Assembly (NCBI GenBank): GCA_002839375.1
Contig: PGXY01000010.1
Coordinates: 124,001 to 188,000, forward strand
Origin: Spirochaetae bacterium HGW-Spirochaetae-1
Lineage (GTDB): Bacteria; Spirochaetota; UBA4802; UBA5550
Length of the DNA: 64,000 bases
Direction: 5' to 3'
Positions 43,316 to 52,379 of this stretch are shown one piece after another (position 1 is the stretch's first letter; each line of letters opens with the position of its first letter). A program made the translations under genes and the position numbers. The notes beneath the pieces are model-generated. The model did no database searches. It was not told where the DNA came from and worked only from the letters and a program-made list of their open reading frames with translations.

Positions 43316-45223
43316 ATGAATTCAACATTCATGGGACTCGAAATCGGAAAAAAGGGACTCATGTCCCATCAACAGGCCCTTCATGTAACGGGGCATAATA
43401 TATCAAATGCCGAAAACAAGGAATATTCACGGCAGAGGGTGGTGATAACCTCGGCGGACCCACTCTATGTTCCTGCCCTGAACCGGGCCAACACGCCGGG
43501 AAACATCGGCCAGGGATCCGTTGTAGCATCGGTGGAGAGAATCCGCGATGCCTTTATCGATGACCGGATAATTACCGAGAAAAACACCATGGGTTACTGG
43601 CAGACCAAGAACGATTTTGTTTACCAGATCGAGGCTGTCTATAATGAGCCGTCGGATCAATCGGTGCGGAGCAAGCTGGACCAACTCTGGCAGTCATGGG
43701 AAGAGCTGTCAAAATATCCCGAGGAGCGTTCAACAAGGGAGGTGGTGAAGCAGAAGGCGGTGAATCTTTCAAACGAGGTAAACCTTGTCTATCGGCAGCT
43801 CTATGACCTCCGTCTCAATGCCAATCGCCAGGTTGCTCACCGGGTTGACCAGATAAATATGTACGCCAGAGACGTTCGCGACCTGAACGAGCGCATACTC
43901 AAGGCCGAGGCCCTGGGAGACAATCCCAATGACCTGAAGGATCGAAGGGACGCCCTCATCGAAAAACTATCTACAATTGTCAATGTGTCCGTGGGAAGAA
44001 ACGATAAGGACGAGGTTTTCGTGTATATCAGCGGTGAAAATCTGGTCCAGGGGGAGATTTTTCATCCCCTGGAGGCTAAGATGGACATGGAAAATAACGG
44101 CATGTTCAAGGTAGTCTGGCAGGAGAGCGGACGGGATGTCACTATCAAGAACGGTGAGATTTACGGACTCATAGAAGTGCGGGATAAAATACTTCGTGAG
44201 AATATCAACGATATGAACTCCTTTGCCATAAACCTCGTGGACATGACCAATGAAGTACACCGCGACGGATTCGGCAGACGCGGTGAAACCAACGCGGACT
44301 TTTTCAAGCACATGCTGGTGAGTGATAATACCGAAGGTAACTTTGACCTGAACAATGACGGGGTCGATGATGTATCGGCCATTTTCAAGGTCGCCGGCTC
44401 AAACAAGCTCGACGCATCGGCGGCAATAGGCATCACGGGAACCCTCACCTTTGTCACAAACGATGAGCTGGAATCGACTGCCCAGATCGATTACAACAGC
44501 AAGGACACGGTCAATTCCATCATTAAAAAAATAAACGACGCCAAGGTGGGAGTAGTAGCCTACCTGGATCATAACAGCCAGCTGGCCATGAAGGCCACCG
44601 TGGCGAAGGATGTGGACAAGAAGAACTTCATGATTCGGCACCTGGAGGATTCGGGACAGTTTCTCGTGGGTTTCTCCGGCATACTCAAGCAGAGCGGGCC
44701 CCAGGGCTCCTTTGATTACCGCCGGCTGAATGACATCGCAAAATTTCTTCCGTCGCGTGAGCATATCACCATCGCTCCGAAATTCAACCCGGCTTCCTAC
44801 ATGCAGATTGCCGATTCAATCGTTAATGATGTAGATAAAATAGCTGCAGCCCAGGGCAGGGATGTGGGCGGCACGGGCGATGTTAACACGGGCAATGGCA
44901 TCGGAGATGGAACCAATGCCCTCCGGCTCGCCCATCTCAGGCATAAAAATGGCATGGTTGACAACAATACGACATTTAACGATTTTTATGTCGCACTCGT
45001 ATCCCAGATAGGAACACAGGGGGAAGAGGCAAAGGATCGTGTAAAAAACCAGGAAACGCTTCTGAAAAATCTTACCAATCTCCGGGAATCCGTATCGGGC
45101 ATAAACCTCGACGAGGAAATGGCAAACATGGTGGCGTTCCAGCACGGCTACAATGCCGCTGCCAGGGTCATCAATACCATGGATCAGATGCTGGATACGA
45201 TTATAAACAGGATGGGTGCATAA
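43316..45223 (+). CDS. flgK: Flagellar hook-associated protein 1
   Basis: A 635-residue flagellar junction protein. The N-terminus MNSTFMGLEIGKKGLMSHQQ with ALHVTGHNISNAENKEYSRQ (about 23-42) and the C-terminus GINLDEEMANMVAFQHGYNAAARVI (seen about residues 595-620) are the conserved ends that pack together in the axial structure. The centre is a long variable domain. FlgK joins the hook to the filament; in spirochaetes the filaments lie in the periplasm. AGGAGG precedes the ATG. flgL begins two bases after the stop. Confidence 0.95.
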   Translation: MNSTFMGLEIGKKGLMSHQQALHVTGHNISNAENKEYSRQRVVITSADPLYVPALNRANTPGNIGQGSVVASVERIRDAFIDDRIITEKNTMGYWQTKNDFVYQIEAVYNEPSDQSVRSKLDQLWQSWEELSKYPEERSTREVVKQKAVNLSNEVNLVYRQLYDLRLNANRQVAHRVDQINMYARDVRDLNERILKAEALGDNPNDLKDRRDALIEKLSTIVNVSVGRNDKDEVFVYISGENLVQGEIFHPLEAKMDMENNGMFKVVWQESGRDVTIKNGEIYGLIEVRDKILRENINDMNSFAINLVDMTNEVHRDGFGRRGETNADFFKHMLVSDNTEGNFDLNNDGVDDVSAIFKVAGSNKLDASAAIGITGTLTFVTNDELESTAQIDYNSKDTVNSIIKKINDAKVGVVAYLDHNSQLAMKATVAKDVDKKNFMIRHLEDSGQFLVGFSGILKQSGPQGSFDYRRLNDIAKFLPSREHITIAPKFNPASYMQIADSIVNDVDKIAAAQGRDVGGTGDVNTGNGIGDGTNALRLAHLRHKNGMVDNNTTFNDFYVALVSQIGTQGEEAKDRVKNQETLLKNLTNLRESVSGINLDEEMANMVAFQHGYNAAARVINTMDQMLDTIINRMGA

Positions 45224-45224
45224 C

Positions 45225-46487
45225 ATGAACCGCATAACAAATCATATGATTAATAACACCATGGTGTATAACCTGCAGAGGCACCAGACTGAAATGGATG
45301 CCTCGCAGAACCGGCTTGCCACGGGAAAAAACGTGCAGATGCCCCGGGATAATCCAATTGCCGCCACAAACCAGATGCTGTACAACTCCAGGCTTACCGA
45401 GGTGGAACAGTACATCAAGAACATAGATGAAGGAAAATCCCGGCTCGATGAAGTCGATACGGCGGTTCAGTCGACACTGAGAATATTCCAGCGGCTCAGG
45501 GTCCTCACTGTCCAGGGTGCCCATGGTATCTATTCAAACTTCGAGAGAAAAGAAGCCGCGGCCACGGAAATCAATCAGCTCCTGGAGGAACTGGTCAACA
45601 TCGCCAACACCAAGGGAGCCACGGGCCGCCCTATTTTCGGCGGGCATCAGACCGGGACTGAAGATCAGCCCAATCCCTTTGTTGCAATCTACCAGACCCT
45701 GACTGCAGGGAACCAGGGCGATGCCATGATTGGCGTGGAGTACCGGGGAAATACGGGTAAAATGATGAGGGAAATCGCCAAGGGCGAATATATGTCGGTG
45801 AATGTCCCGGGGAATGAAATCTTCTGGGCCACTAACCAGATCCTTACCTCCAACCAGGATGTTACGGGATATGCGGTATCGGCCAATCAGAGCCTCCGTA
45901 TCGACGGCACGGAAATAAATATTTCGGCCGGTGACAATATTGACATCATCATAGATAAGATAAATAATGCCGGGATCAGTGTCCGTGCCTCCAAGGGCGG
46001 AAGAAACAACCTGATCATGGAAACCACTTCGCCCCACCAGATATGGCTCGAGGATATGGGCAGCGGTAAAGTTCTCCAGGACCTGGGAATGGTCAATACC
46101 AATTTTCCCCATCCACCCAATAACCTGTCACCTACGGTCACTGTGGGCGGCATGTCGATCTTTGAGGCCGTGATAACCCTCAGGGACGACTTGATCAGGG
46201 GCGATCAGGAACTGGTGGGCGGTCGCGATCTGGGCCTCATTGATATGGCCCTGGACAACGTGCTCCGCCATGTGGCTGCCGTGGGGGCCAAGCAGAGCAG
46301 GTCCGAGGAACTGGTCCGGAGATCGGAATATGAGAAGGGGACCGTTCTGGAAATGATAGCCAAATCGGAGGGTGTCGATTATGCCGAGGAGATCATGAAT
46401 TTTAAATGGCTGGAGACGGTGCACCAGTATGCCCTGTCGGTGGGGGCAAAGTCAATCATGCCCACTCTGATGGATTTTCTCAGATAA
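45225..46487 (+). CDS. flgL: Flagellar hook-associated protein 3
   Basis: A 420-residue protein with the flagellin-like N-terminus MNRITNHMINNTMVYNLQRH, followed by LATGKNVQMPRDNPIAATNQM (about 33-53), the standard FlgL region, and a C-terminal helix containing MIAKSEGVDYAEEIMNFKWLE (about 378-398). It forms the second hook-filament junction layer. An upstream GTG at 45216 overlaps flgK; ATG 45225 is preferred although its ribosome binding site is weak, suggesting translational coupling to flgK. Confidence 0.93.
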   Translation: MNRITNHMINNTMVYNLQRHQTEMDASQNRLATGKNVQMPRDNPIAATNQMLYNSRLTEVEQYIKNIDEGKSRLDEVDTAVQSTLRIFQRLRVLTVQGAHGIYSNFERKEAAATEINQLLEELVNIANTKGATGRPIFGGHQTGTEDQPNPFVAIYQTLTAGNQGDAMIGVEYRGNTGKMMREIAKGEYMSVNVPGNEIFWATNQILTSNQDVTGYAVSANQSLRIDGTEINISAGDNIDIIIDKINNAGISVRASKGGRNNLIMETTSPHQIWLEDMGSGKVLQDLGMVNTNFPHPPNNLSPTVTVGGMSIFEAVITLRDDLIRGDQELVGGRDLGLIDMALDNVLRHVAAVGAKQSRSEELVRRSEYEKGTVLEMIAKSEGVDYAEEIMNFKWLETVHQYALSVGAKSIMPTLMDFLR

Positions 46488-46545
46488 GTATATGGTGTCC
46501 CGAGGAATAGTTACGCGTCAGAATAATTATTGAGAGGTATTTTTA

Positions 46546-47007
46546 TTGGGAATGATAATAAAAACAAGACCCTATGGGGACATGGAAATCAACGAGAAAC
46601 AGATCGTTGATTTTCCCGAAGGGATTCTGGGATTTGATTACATCAAAAAATTTGTATTGATTGACTCAGATGATTCAGGATCTCCATTTAAATGGCTTCA
46701 GGCCTTCGATGAACCTGATCTGGCCTTTGTCGTGATCAGGCCAGTGGATTTTCTCAGTGTGTATGAACTGGTCATTTCGCAGAATGACCTGGAAGCCGTG
46801 GGAACTGAAAAACCCGACGGGCTCCTGGTTCTTGCCATTGTGACAATACCCGCCAACCCATCGGATATGACGGCAAACCTTCAGGGGCCCGTTATAATAA
46901 ATCCCGATAAAAAGCTCGGCAGGCAGGCTATTTCCCTCAGTGATAAATATCATGTCCGTCACAGAATTCTGGATGAGATGGAAAAAACATCCGAGGCTGG
47001 GGGGTGA
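46546..47007 (+). CDS. fliW: Flagellar assembly factor FliW
   Basis: A 153-residue protein with the FliW pattern: [20 protein letters not shown] (about residues 21-40), [17 protein letters not shown] (about 46-62) and a late [13 protein letters not shown]. FliW binds the RNA-binding regulator CsrA and titrates it away from flagellin mRNA, and it also binds flagellin; the adjacent csrA gene supports this partnership. A TTG start at 46546 is well spaced from GAGAGG; ATG 46552 is an alternative. Its stop is four bases before csrA. Confidence 0.95.
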   Translation: MGMIIKTRPYGDMEINEKQIVDFPEGILGFDYIKKFVLIDSDDSGSPFKWLQAFDEPDLAFVVIRPVDFLSVYELVISQNDLEAVGTEKPDGLLVLAIVTIPANPSDMTANLQGPVIINPDKKLGRQAISLSDKYHVRHRILDEMEKTSEAGG

Positions 47008-47011
47008 GGGC

Positions 47012-47260
47012 ATGTTAGTACTGGCGAGAAGACTGAATGAAAGCATCATGATTGGCGATGAAATCGAAGTCGTCATCATTGATATAAAGGGCGACCAGGT
47101 AAAGCTCGGTATCAAGGCGCCTAAAAAAGTGACTGTCCACAGGAAAGAGATTTACGATGAAATCAAGGGACAGAATATAGAGGCCGTCAAATCGCAGTTC
47201 GACCCTGCCAAACTGCGGGATCTTTCAGATCTGTTTCCGAAGGATAAGAATAAAAAATAA
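47012..47260 (+). CDS. csrA: Carbon storage/translational regulator CsrA
   Basis: An 82-residue protein with the classic CsrA start [20 protein letters not shown] and [19 protein letters not shown] (about residues 30-48), including the RNA-contact Arg44-like region. It is about 15-20 residues longer than E. coli CsrA at the C-terminus, as is common outside enterobacteria. It binds GGA motifs in mRNA leaders and represses translation; FliW is its antagonist. The start at 47012 follows the fliW stop closely. Its stop overlaps the next start by one base (TAATG). Confidence 0.96.
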   Translation: MLVLARRLNESIMIGDEIEVVIIDIKGDQVKLGIKAPKKVTVHRKEIYDEIKGQNIEAVKSQFDPAKLRDLSDLFPKDKNKK

Positions 47261-47925
47261 TGAAATATATTATCCATGAGCCATTGATATACCTGTTCAT
47301 ACCCCTTGCCATTGTTTTTCTGGCCAGGGAGTACGTAACATTCAGGAATATTCTTCCCCTGAAATATCTGCTCACGCCATCCATTCCGGCAATGCTTGCC
47401 GGGATGGTAATCATGGCGGTATGGTATACCGGCATTGACCGGTACAGTATACTTATAATTACCGCATTAATGCTTTCAATGATAGCCGATGTTATGCTGA
47501 TGATTGTAGAAATAGACCTCCTGAAATACGGAATCGTATATTTTCTCCTTGCCCATGTCGTGTACATATTCGCTTTCTCGGTCGGGTATCAGTTTCAGCC
47601 GTGGAATGCCGTAATCGGCGCATTTCTGTTAGCGAGCGTGATACTGTTTTATTATCGCATTGGGCGCCATGGTGGAAAGCTCAGAATTCCGGTCTTTGTG
47701 TACAGCGTTGTGCTGGCTTTAATGATATATTTTGCCTTTTCACATCTGGGTAACGGCAATCCTGCCGGGATCCTCGTAGCTATTGGAGGCGCACTCTTTG
47801 CCATCTCCGATACCTGTCTTGCCTACAATGCCTTTAAAAAGAAAATACCTCACAGCTCGGTCATCACCTGGGCAACCTACGGTCCTGCACAATTTCTTTT
47901 TGCCCTGTCATGTTTTTATCAATAA
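47260..47925 (+). CDS. YhhN-family membrane protein (TMEM86/lysoplasmalogenase-like)
   Basis: A 221-residue polytopic membrane protein with about seven to eight helices. The family motifs SMIADVMLM (about residues 75-83), FLLAHVVYIFAF (about 96-107) and GGALFAISDTCLAYNAF (about 176-192) with conserved acidic residues are present. Some members of this family (TMEM86B) hydrolyse the vinyl-ether bond of lysoplasmalogens; bacterial function is mostly untested. Anaerobic spirochaetes can contain plasmalogens, so this role would make sense. It overlaps csrA by one base and is probably co-expressed with the flagellar unit by position only. Confidence 0.85.
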   Translation: MKYIIHEPLIYLFIPLAIVFLAREYVTFRNILPLKYLLTPSIPAMLAGMVIMAVWYTGIDRYSILIITALMLSMIADVMLMIVEIDLLKYGIVYFLLAHVVYIFAFSVGYQFQPWNAVIGAFLLASVILFYYRIGRHGGKLRIPVFVYSVVLALMIYFAFSHLGNGNPAGILVAIGGALFAISDTCLAYNAFKKKIPHSSVITWATYGPAQFLFALSCFYQ

Positions 47926-48012
47926 TACCCTGCCATACGGGAGACTGAGTGGGAATCAGGCCTGTTAAGCGGTGCCGGTTTCTCCCGCAAGATCAAAATT
48001 GCGTTTAGCATA

Positions 48013-48042
48013 TTGACATACGGGCACATCCTGTAGTACAAT
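48013..48042 (+). promoter_or_regulatory. Sigma70-type promoter of the diguanylate cyclase gene
   Basis: TTGACA at 48013-48018 and TACAAT at 48037-48042 are separated by 18 bases, about 50 bases ahead of the start codon. Consensus match only. Confidence 0.55.
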
Positions 48043-48093
48043 CTTACCACAACCCTTGGTTTGCTATATTATTATAAAGTAAAATGGTCGGCG

Positions 48094-49356
48094 ATGAAAA
48101 ATGTGCTCCACATCGACAATAGTACTGTTTTTATAACTATTTTTGAAAAGGCTTTCTCGGAAAAGGGAATATTTTATACGCCTGTCTTTACCATGGCACA
48201 TGCGTTCAAAATATTCGAGGAAAAAGAGATCGACCTGATAATTACATCGTATGAACTCGATGACGGGAACGGTTTTCAATTCATTGATAAACTTCATGAC
48301 AGTAAATATGCCCATATACCCGTTGTCATGCTTTCATCCAATGATTCACTGGAATTCAGAACGGAAGTATATTCCCATGGCATATCCTATTTTATGCCCA
48401 AGGGCATATCCTATAATCAGATACTTAATTACATCGACAAACTCAAGCAGGATGACGGCATCAAGCAGAAGCTTATGAATATGAAAATCGCTGTCCTGGA
48501 CGACAGTGTCGTATCACTGAATTATATTGAACGGATTTTTCAGGATCATGGCATTTTAACGGCGGATTATTTCACCGATCCAGGTGAGTTCTTAAAAGTT
48601 GCAACGGCATATTCGGTATATTTAATCGATATCATTCTGCCGGGGATTTCCGGTGATCAGATAATTTTTGAAGTGCGAAAACAGAACAGGAATTGTGTGA
48701 TAATCGCCATATCCACAATAGATAATTATCGTGCAATATCGAATATACTCACTGCCGGGGCCGATGACTTCCTGATGAAACCCCTGGATGCCAACATGCT
48801 GATGGCCAAAATCATGTCCCATGTGAGAACATTTCTTCTTATGAGCGAAATCGAGAACAAGAATAAGCTCCTGGGGGAGATGGCCATTACCGATGGGCTT
48901 ACGGGGCTCTATAATCATAATTATTCTTACCGGCGTCTCGAGGAAGAGATACATAAAAGGCGCAGGTATAAAAGGAGATGCTCCATAGCCATGATGGATG
49001 TGGACTGGTTCAAGTCTGTAAATGATAATTTCGGCCATCAGACAGGCGACCATGTTCTGAAAACCATAGCTGCCGTAATGAAAGGTGAACTCAGGGATGT
49101 GGATATCCTGGGCAGATATGGCGGAGAGGAGTTTATACTCATCTTTCCCGAAACCGGGCTTGATGGGGCATATATAATCTGCGAACGTGTGAGAAAAAGA
49201 ATAGAGATGCTTGTATTTGATACGGAGGATCTGAAGGTTACCATCAGCGGCGGTGTGGTGGAAAACGATGAAGAGGATGCGCTGCAGCTCGTTGAAAAGG
49301 CTGACCGCTGTCTTTACCAGGCTAAAGATCAGGGGCGGAATATCATCGTTCGATGA
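48094..49356 (+). CDS. Diguanylate cyclase with two receiver domains, the first degenerate
   Basis: A 420-residue soluble response-regulator protein. Receiver 1 (about residues 1-115) lacks the phospho-acceptor: where Asp is expected, the sequence reads LIITSYELDDGNG. Receiver 2 (about 130-245) keeps LDDS and YLIDIILPG with the Asp. The C-terminal GGDEF domain (about 265-420) has ITDGLTGLYNH and an active-type GGEEF (343-347), with RDVD (334-337) exactly five residues before, the RxxD product-inhibition site. The layout is like PleD. It makes cyclic di-GMP when phosphorylated. The longer frame from TTG 48061 has no ribosome binding site; ATG 48094 is preferred. Confidence 0.92.
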   Translation: MKNVLHIDNSTVFITIFEKAFSEKGIFYTPVFTMAHAFKIFEEKEIDLIITSYELDDGNGFQFIDKLHDSKYAHIPVVMLSSNDSLEFRTEVYSHGISYFMPKGISYNQILNYIDKLKQDDGIKQKLMNMKIAVLDDSVVSLNYIERIFQDHGILTADYFTDPGEFLKVATAYSVYLIDIILPGISGDQIIFEVRKQNRNCVIIAISTIDNYRAISNILTAGADDFLMKPLDANMLMAKIMSHVRTFLLMSEIENKNKLLGEMAITDGLTGLYNHNYSYRRLEEEIHKRRRYKRRCSIAMMDVDWFKSVNDNFGHQTGDHVLKTIAAVMKGELRDVDILGRYGGEEFILIFPETGLDGAYIICERVRKRIEMLVFDTEDLKVTISGGVVENDEEDALQLVEKADRCLYQAKDQGRNIIVR

Positions 49357-49364
49357 ATTTCTGT

Positions 49365-50186
49365 TTATTCTGTCCGGGGGTTGGTGAGATAAATATGGTT
49401 TTTCCCGAATATTTTTACGCGTCCGCCGGCCAGGGGGGTGCGGCGGATCTGCCGGAACGGGGCGATTCGGGCGGATATAAAGTCGACCCCGGCATATATT
49501 TTTTTCCCTATACGCGTTGCGGCATAGACCTGTGTTCCGCTGTCGATGATCAGGAAGAAGGATGGGAGGGGCGCATTTTTGTAGAACTCGGAGAAGATAT
49601 CGCGGCCGCAATAATCAGCATCGTTAAGCGTAAGAGTAAAAAAATCTTTTTCATCTTTAAGATATATAGTGCATGCTTCCATGGGAACAATGGTAATATC
49701 GCTGAACGGAGTCATGAACCAGGACTGGTTTCTTTCGAAGGTAATCCATTTGTAGGGACGGCTGAGCAACCGGGAATAATCCTGTGATCCCGTCGTAATG
49801 GATGATATTTTTCTCTCTTCATGCTCGAGGCCGGGGAAATAACTGACGCTTTCATCGCGTAGTTCATTAATTTTTGAAATGAGAAAGTTTATAAGGGTAA
49901 AATCGATGCCATCACGCGTATAACGTCGTCGGTATTCCTTTATCACAGCATTGAGCTTGAGTATGTACTCATGTCCCCGAAGAGCATTAATGCCGGCATA
50001 TATTGAAGAGAGGATATCTATATCCAGTTCGATCTTCGAGTAGATGCTTTCGAAGTGAGAGTACTCAAGCTCCAGGTTGTTGACCAGGATGTCCAGGTTG
50101 CCGCTGATTTCCTCGAGCTTCTGAATATTGTCCTGCCAGAAGCGCGTATAATCGGCATCGGTTATTTCCATGGGATTTTTATGCAT
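49365..50186 (-). CDS. Unidentified cytoplasmic protein
   Basis: A 273-residue protein with no signal peptide or membrane segment. The first ~120 residues are helical with probable coiled-coil character (IQKLEEISGNLDILVNNLEL onwards). The C-terminal ~130 residues look like beta strands with aromatic residues (WITFERNQSWFMTPF, IVPMEACTIYLKD). I do not recognise either part; a CheW-like or other small-molecule-binding fold was considered but not supported by motifs. GGAAGGG precedes ATG 50186. It is convergent with the cyclase gene and divergent from the ADH synthase gene. Confidence 0.75.
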   Translation of the reverse strand: MHKNPMEITDADYTRFWQDNIQKLEEISGNLDILVNNLELEYSHFESIYSKIELDIDILSSIYAGINALRGHEYILKLNAVIKEYRRRYTRDGIDFTLINFLISKINELRDESVSYFPGLEHEERKISSITTGSQDYSRLLSRPYKWITFERNQSWFMTPFSDITIVPMEACTIYLKDEKDFFTLTLNDADYCGRDIFSEFYKNAPLPSFFLIIDSGTQVYAATRIGKKIYAGVDFISARIAPFRQIRRTPLAGGRVKIFGKNHIYLTNPRTE

Positions 50187-50401
50187 AGAGCCCTTCCGGT
50201 TTAAAGAACCCGGCCCCTTTATGGTGTTACATGTGGGCCGGAAGTATTCCATGTCTCAATTTTTACTGTAAACATGATACAAATCAATCAAAAATTATTT
50301 TCTCCTGCAAATATCCGCAATATCTTTTTACTTGACGGACATGAAAGGCTTTGTAATGTGACGTCTGACGGCTGAATCTAATAATAATCGGGTGCTGTAT
50401 C

Positions 50402-51166
50402 ATGATAGGAAAAAAAATTCGTCTTGAAAGAATTCTCAACAGGAATACTCATAAGACTATTATTGTGCCTATGGACCACGGTGTAACCGTAGGACCGATT
50501 CACGGAATAATCGATATACCTCAGACAATCGACCGTGTTTCATCGGGAGGGGCCAATGCCATCGTCATGCACAAGGGACTCGTTGAAAGCGGGCACAGGA
50601 GCTCAGGGAAGGATATCGGTCTCATCGTCCATCTCTCGGCCAGCACATCCCTGGCCGTTGATTCAAATGCCAAGACCATTGTCTGCAGTGTTGAAGAGGC
50701 TGTCCGCCTGGGAGCTGACGCCGTATCAATCCACGTGAACCTGGGAGCCAATACGGAATCGGATATGCTCTATGCCATGGGCAAAATATCCCGCTCATGC
50801 CGTGACTGGGGAATGCCCCTTTTTGCCATGATGTATACCAGGGGACCCAAAATACAGAATGAATATGATGTCAAAGTCGTCAAGCACGCTGCGCGAGTGG
50901 GTGCCGAACTGGGCGCCGATATAGTGAAAGTCAGCTACACCGGTTCGGCCGAAACTTTTCATGAAGTGGTTGAAGGCTGTCCCGTCCCGGTTGTCATTGC
51001 CGGCGGCGAGAAAATGGAAACCGATGATGAAATACGTGAGATGGTTCAGGGAGCAATCAGCGCAGGGGGAGCCGGAGTTTCAATAGGCAGAAATATTTTT
51101 CAGCACGATAACCCTGAAGATATAGTGAGGCAGATAGCATCCATCGTGCATGGTATTAAATTATGA
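50402..51166 (+). CDS. 2-amino-3,7-dideoxy-D-threo-hept-6-ulosonate synthase (archaeal-type AroA')
   Basis: A 254-residue DhnA-type class I aldolase-like protein. [12 protein letters not shown] (about residues 21-32) and the Schiff-base Lys in DIVKVSYTG (about 174-182), with VVIAGGEKM and [13 protein letters not shown] near the end, match the archaeal MJ0400 enzyme. It condenses a sugar-derived phosphate with aspartate semialdehyde to make the precursor of dehydroquinate, replacing DAHP synthase. A fructose-bisphosphate aldolase is the main alternative, but overlap (ATGA) with a dehydroquinate synthase II gene makes the shikimate role much more likely. It starts at ATG 50402 after an intergenic gap of about 215 bases. 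Confidence 0.88.
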   Translation: MIGKKIRLERILNRNTHKTIIVPMDHGVTVGPIHGIIDIPQTIDRVSSGGANAIVMHKGLVESGHRSSGKDIGLIVHLSASTSLAVDSNAKTIVCSVEEAVRLGADAVSIHVNLGANTESDMLYAMGKISRSCRDWGMPLFAMMYTRGPKIQNEYDVKVVKHAARVGAELGADIVKVSYTGSAETFHEVVEGCPVPVVIAGGEKMETDDEIREMVQGAISAGGAGVSIGRNIFQHDNPEDIVRQIASIVHGIKL

Positions 51167-52167
51167 AGCAATGCTGGTTGCATCTGTCTGAATGGAAAAA
51201 GGACCTGGTAACCGAATCCATCGAGAACGGTGTTGACGCCATACTTACCACGGCGGAACTGGCACCCCGCGTGCGGGAACTGGGAAGGATAACGGTCGTC
51301 GCTCCCGGTGTCGGAGACCTGAAAATTCCCGAGGATGTAGAAATAATCGCCATAGGAAATAAAAGCGACGAGAACCGTGTTGCCCAGGCTCTGAAGAGCA
51401 GGATAGTAGTTGTTCGGACAACGGATTGGGAAATTATTCCCATAGAAAATCTTATCCCCCAGGGAGGAGACAGTCTTTTTGCCTTTGTCCGAAATATGGA
51501 CGACGTCAAACTCTCCACGGGAATAATGGAAAAGGGAGTTGCCGGAATCGTGCTGGAAACAATGGACGCGGCAGACATCGGCAGCGTCGTACGATATGTG
51601 AGGGACCTCGGGTCGGAAAACTTTGATCTTGTTGAATTGACCGTAACAGGTGTTAAAACCATAGGAATCGGTGACCGTGTATGTGTTGATACCTGCAGCA
51701 ATCTGAATACCGGCGAGGGCCTTCTTGTGGGGAATTCCAGCAGGGGCCTTTTTCTTGTTCATGCCGAAAATGTGGAAAATCCCTATGTTGCGCCGCGGCC
51801 TTTCAGGGTCAATGCCGGCGCCGTTCATTCCTATGTGAGGGTTCCCGGTGACCGGACACGGTACCTGGGCGAGCTGAAAACCGGCGATCCCGTGCAGATT
51901 ATTGGAAGTTCTGGTAAAACAAACACGGTATATGTGGGAAGGTCCAAGATCGAAAAAAGACCCATGCTGGTAGTATACGCTGCGGATGAGAACGGGGAGG
52001 AGCACTCCGTCGTTCTTCAGAACGCCGAAACCATCCGTCTCACATCTCCCGGGGGTGAACCGCTCAGCGTGGTTGAGCTGAAGCCCGGTGATAAAGTGCT
52101 TGGCTTTATCGAGGGATGTGCCCGGCATTTCGGTATGGCCGTGGATGAGACAATAAGTGAACAATGA
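51163..52167 (+). CDS. 3-dehydroquinate synthase II (archaeal-type AroB')
   Basis: A 334-residue protein of the MJ1249 family: [15 protein letters not shown] near the start, [13 protein letters not shown] (about 126-138), [21 protein letters not shown] (about 152-172), [14 protein letters not shown] and [27 protein letters not shown]. It converts the ADH-synthase product to 3-dehydroquinate by oxidative deamination with NAD, replacing the standard AroB. The start overlaps the upstream stop by four bases, so the two enzymes are translated together. This route is best known from archaea and occurs in some bacteria. Confidence 0.92.
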   Translation: MKQCWLHLSEWKKDLVTESIENGVDAILTTAELAPRVRELGRITVVAPGVGDLKIPEDVEIIAIGNKSDENRVAQALKSRIVVVRTTDWEIIPIENLIPQGGDSLFAFVRNMDDVKLSTGIMEKGVAGIVLETMDAADIGSVVRYVRDLGSENFDLVELTVTGVKTIGIGDRVCVDTCSNLNTGEGLLVGNSSRGLFLVHAENVENPYVAPRPFRVNAGAVHSYVRVPGDRTRYLGELKTGDPVQIIGSSGKTNTVYVGRSKIEKRPMLVVYAADENGEEHSVVLQNAETIRLTSPGGEPLSVVELKPGDKVLGFIEGCARHFGMAVDETISEQ

Positions 52168-52235
52168 ATTTTTTTTGTTGAAAAAAAACGTACTTGTGAT
52201 AGAATACCAATAATAATTTGCCCTTTTCTGGAGGG

Positions 52236-52305
52236 ATTGTTACATTTTTTGTAATCCATCCCCATAGTTCTGATAATTGTTACAAGGTGATATTTTCTGT
52301 ATATT
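52236..52305 (+). promoter_or_regulatory. PFOR promoter region with two ATTGTTACA repeats
   Basis: TTGTTA (52277-52282) and TATATT (52300-52305), 17 bases apart, form a plausible promoter. The nonamer ATTGTTACA occurs at 52236-52244 and again at 52276-52284, 40 bases or about four helical turns apart, the second overlapping the -35 element. This suggests a protein-binding site; the regulator is unknown. Confidence 0.5.
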
Positions 52306-52379
52306 GTTTCTGTTTTTGATGCATTGAGACAGGATCGGTTAAAAAATATAAAAAAACTATCGAATGTAAGGAGTTTTAC

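Noticed and set aside
48622-49611. 329-residue frame antisense to the diguanylate cyclase
   Set aside because: Its translation is low in recognisable structure and lies opposite intact receiver and GGDEF domains.
51100-52164. 354-residue frame antisense to dehydroquinate synthase II
   Set aside because: The sense strand carries the conserved family motifs; the antisense translation has none.
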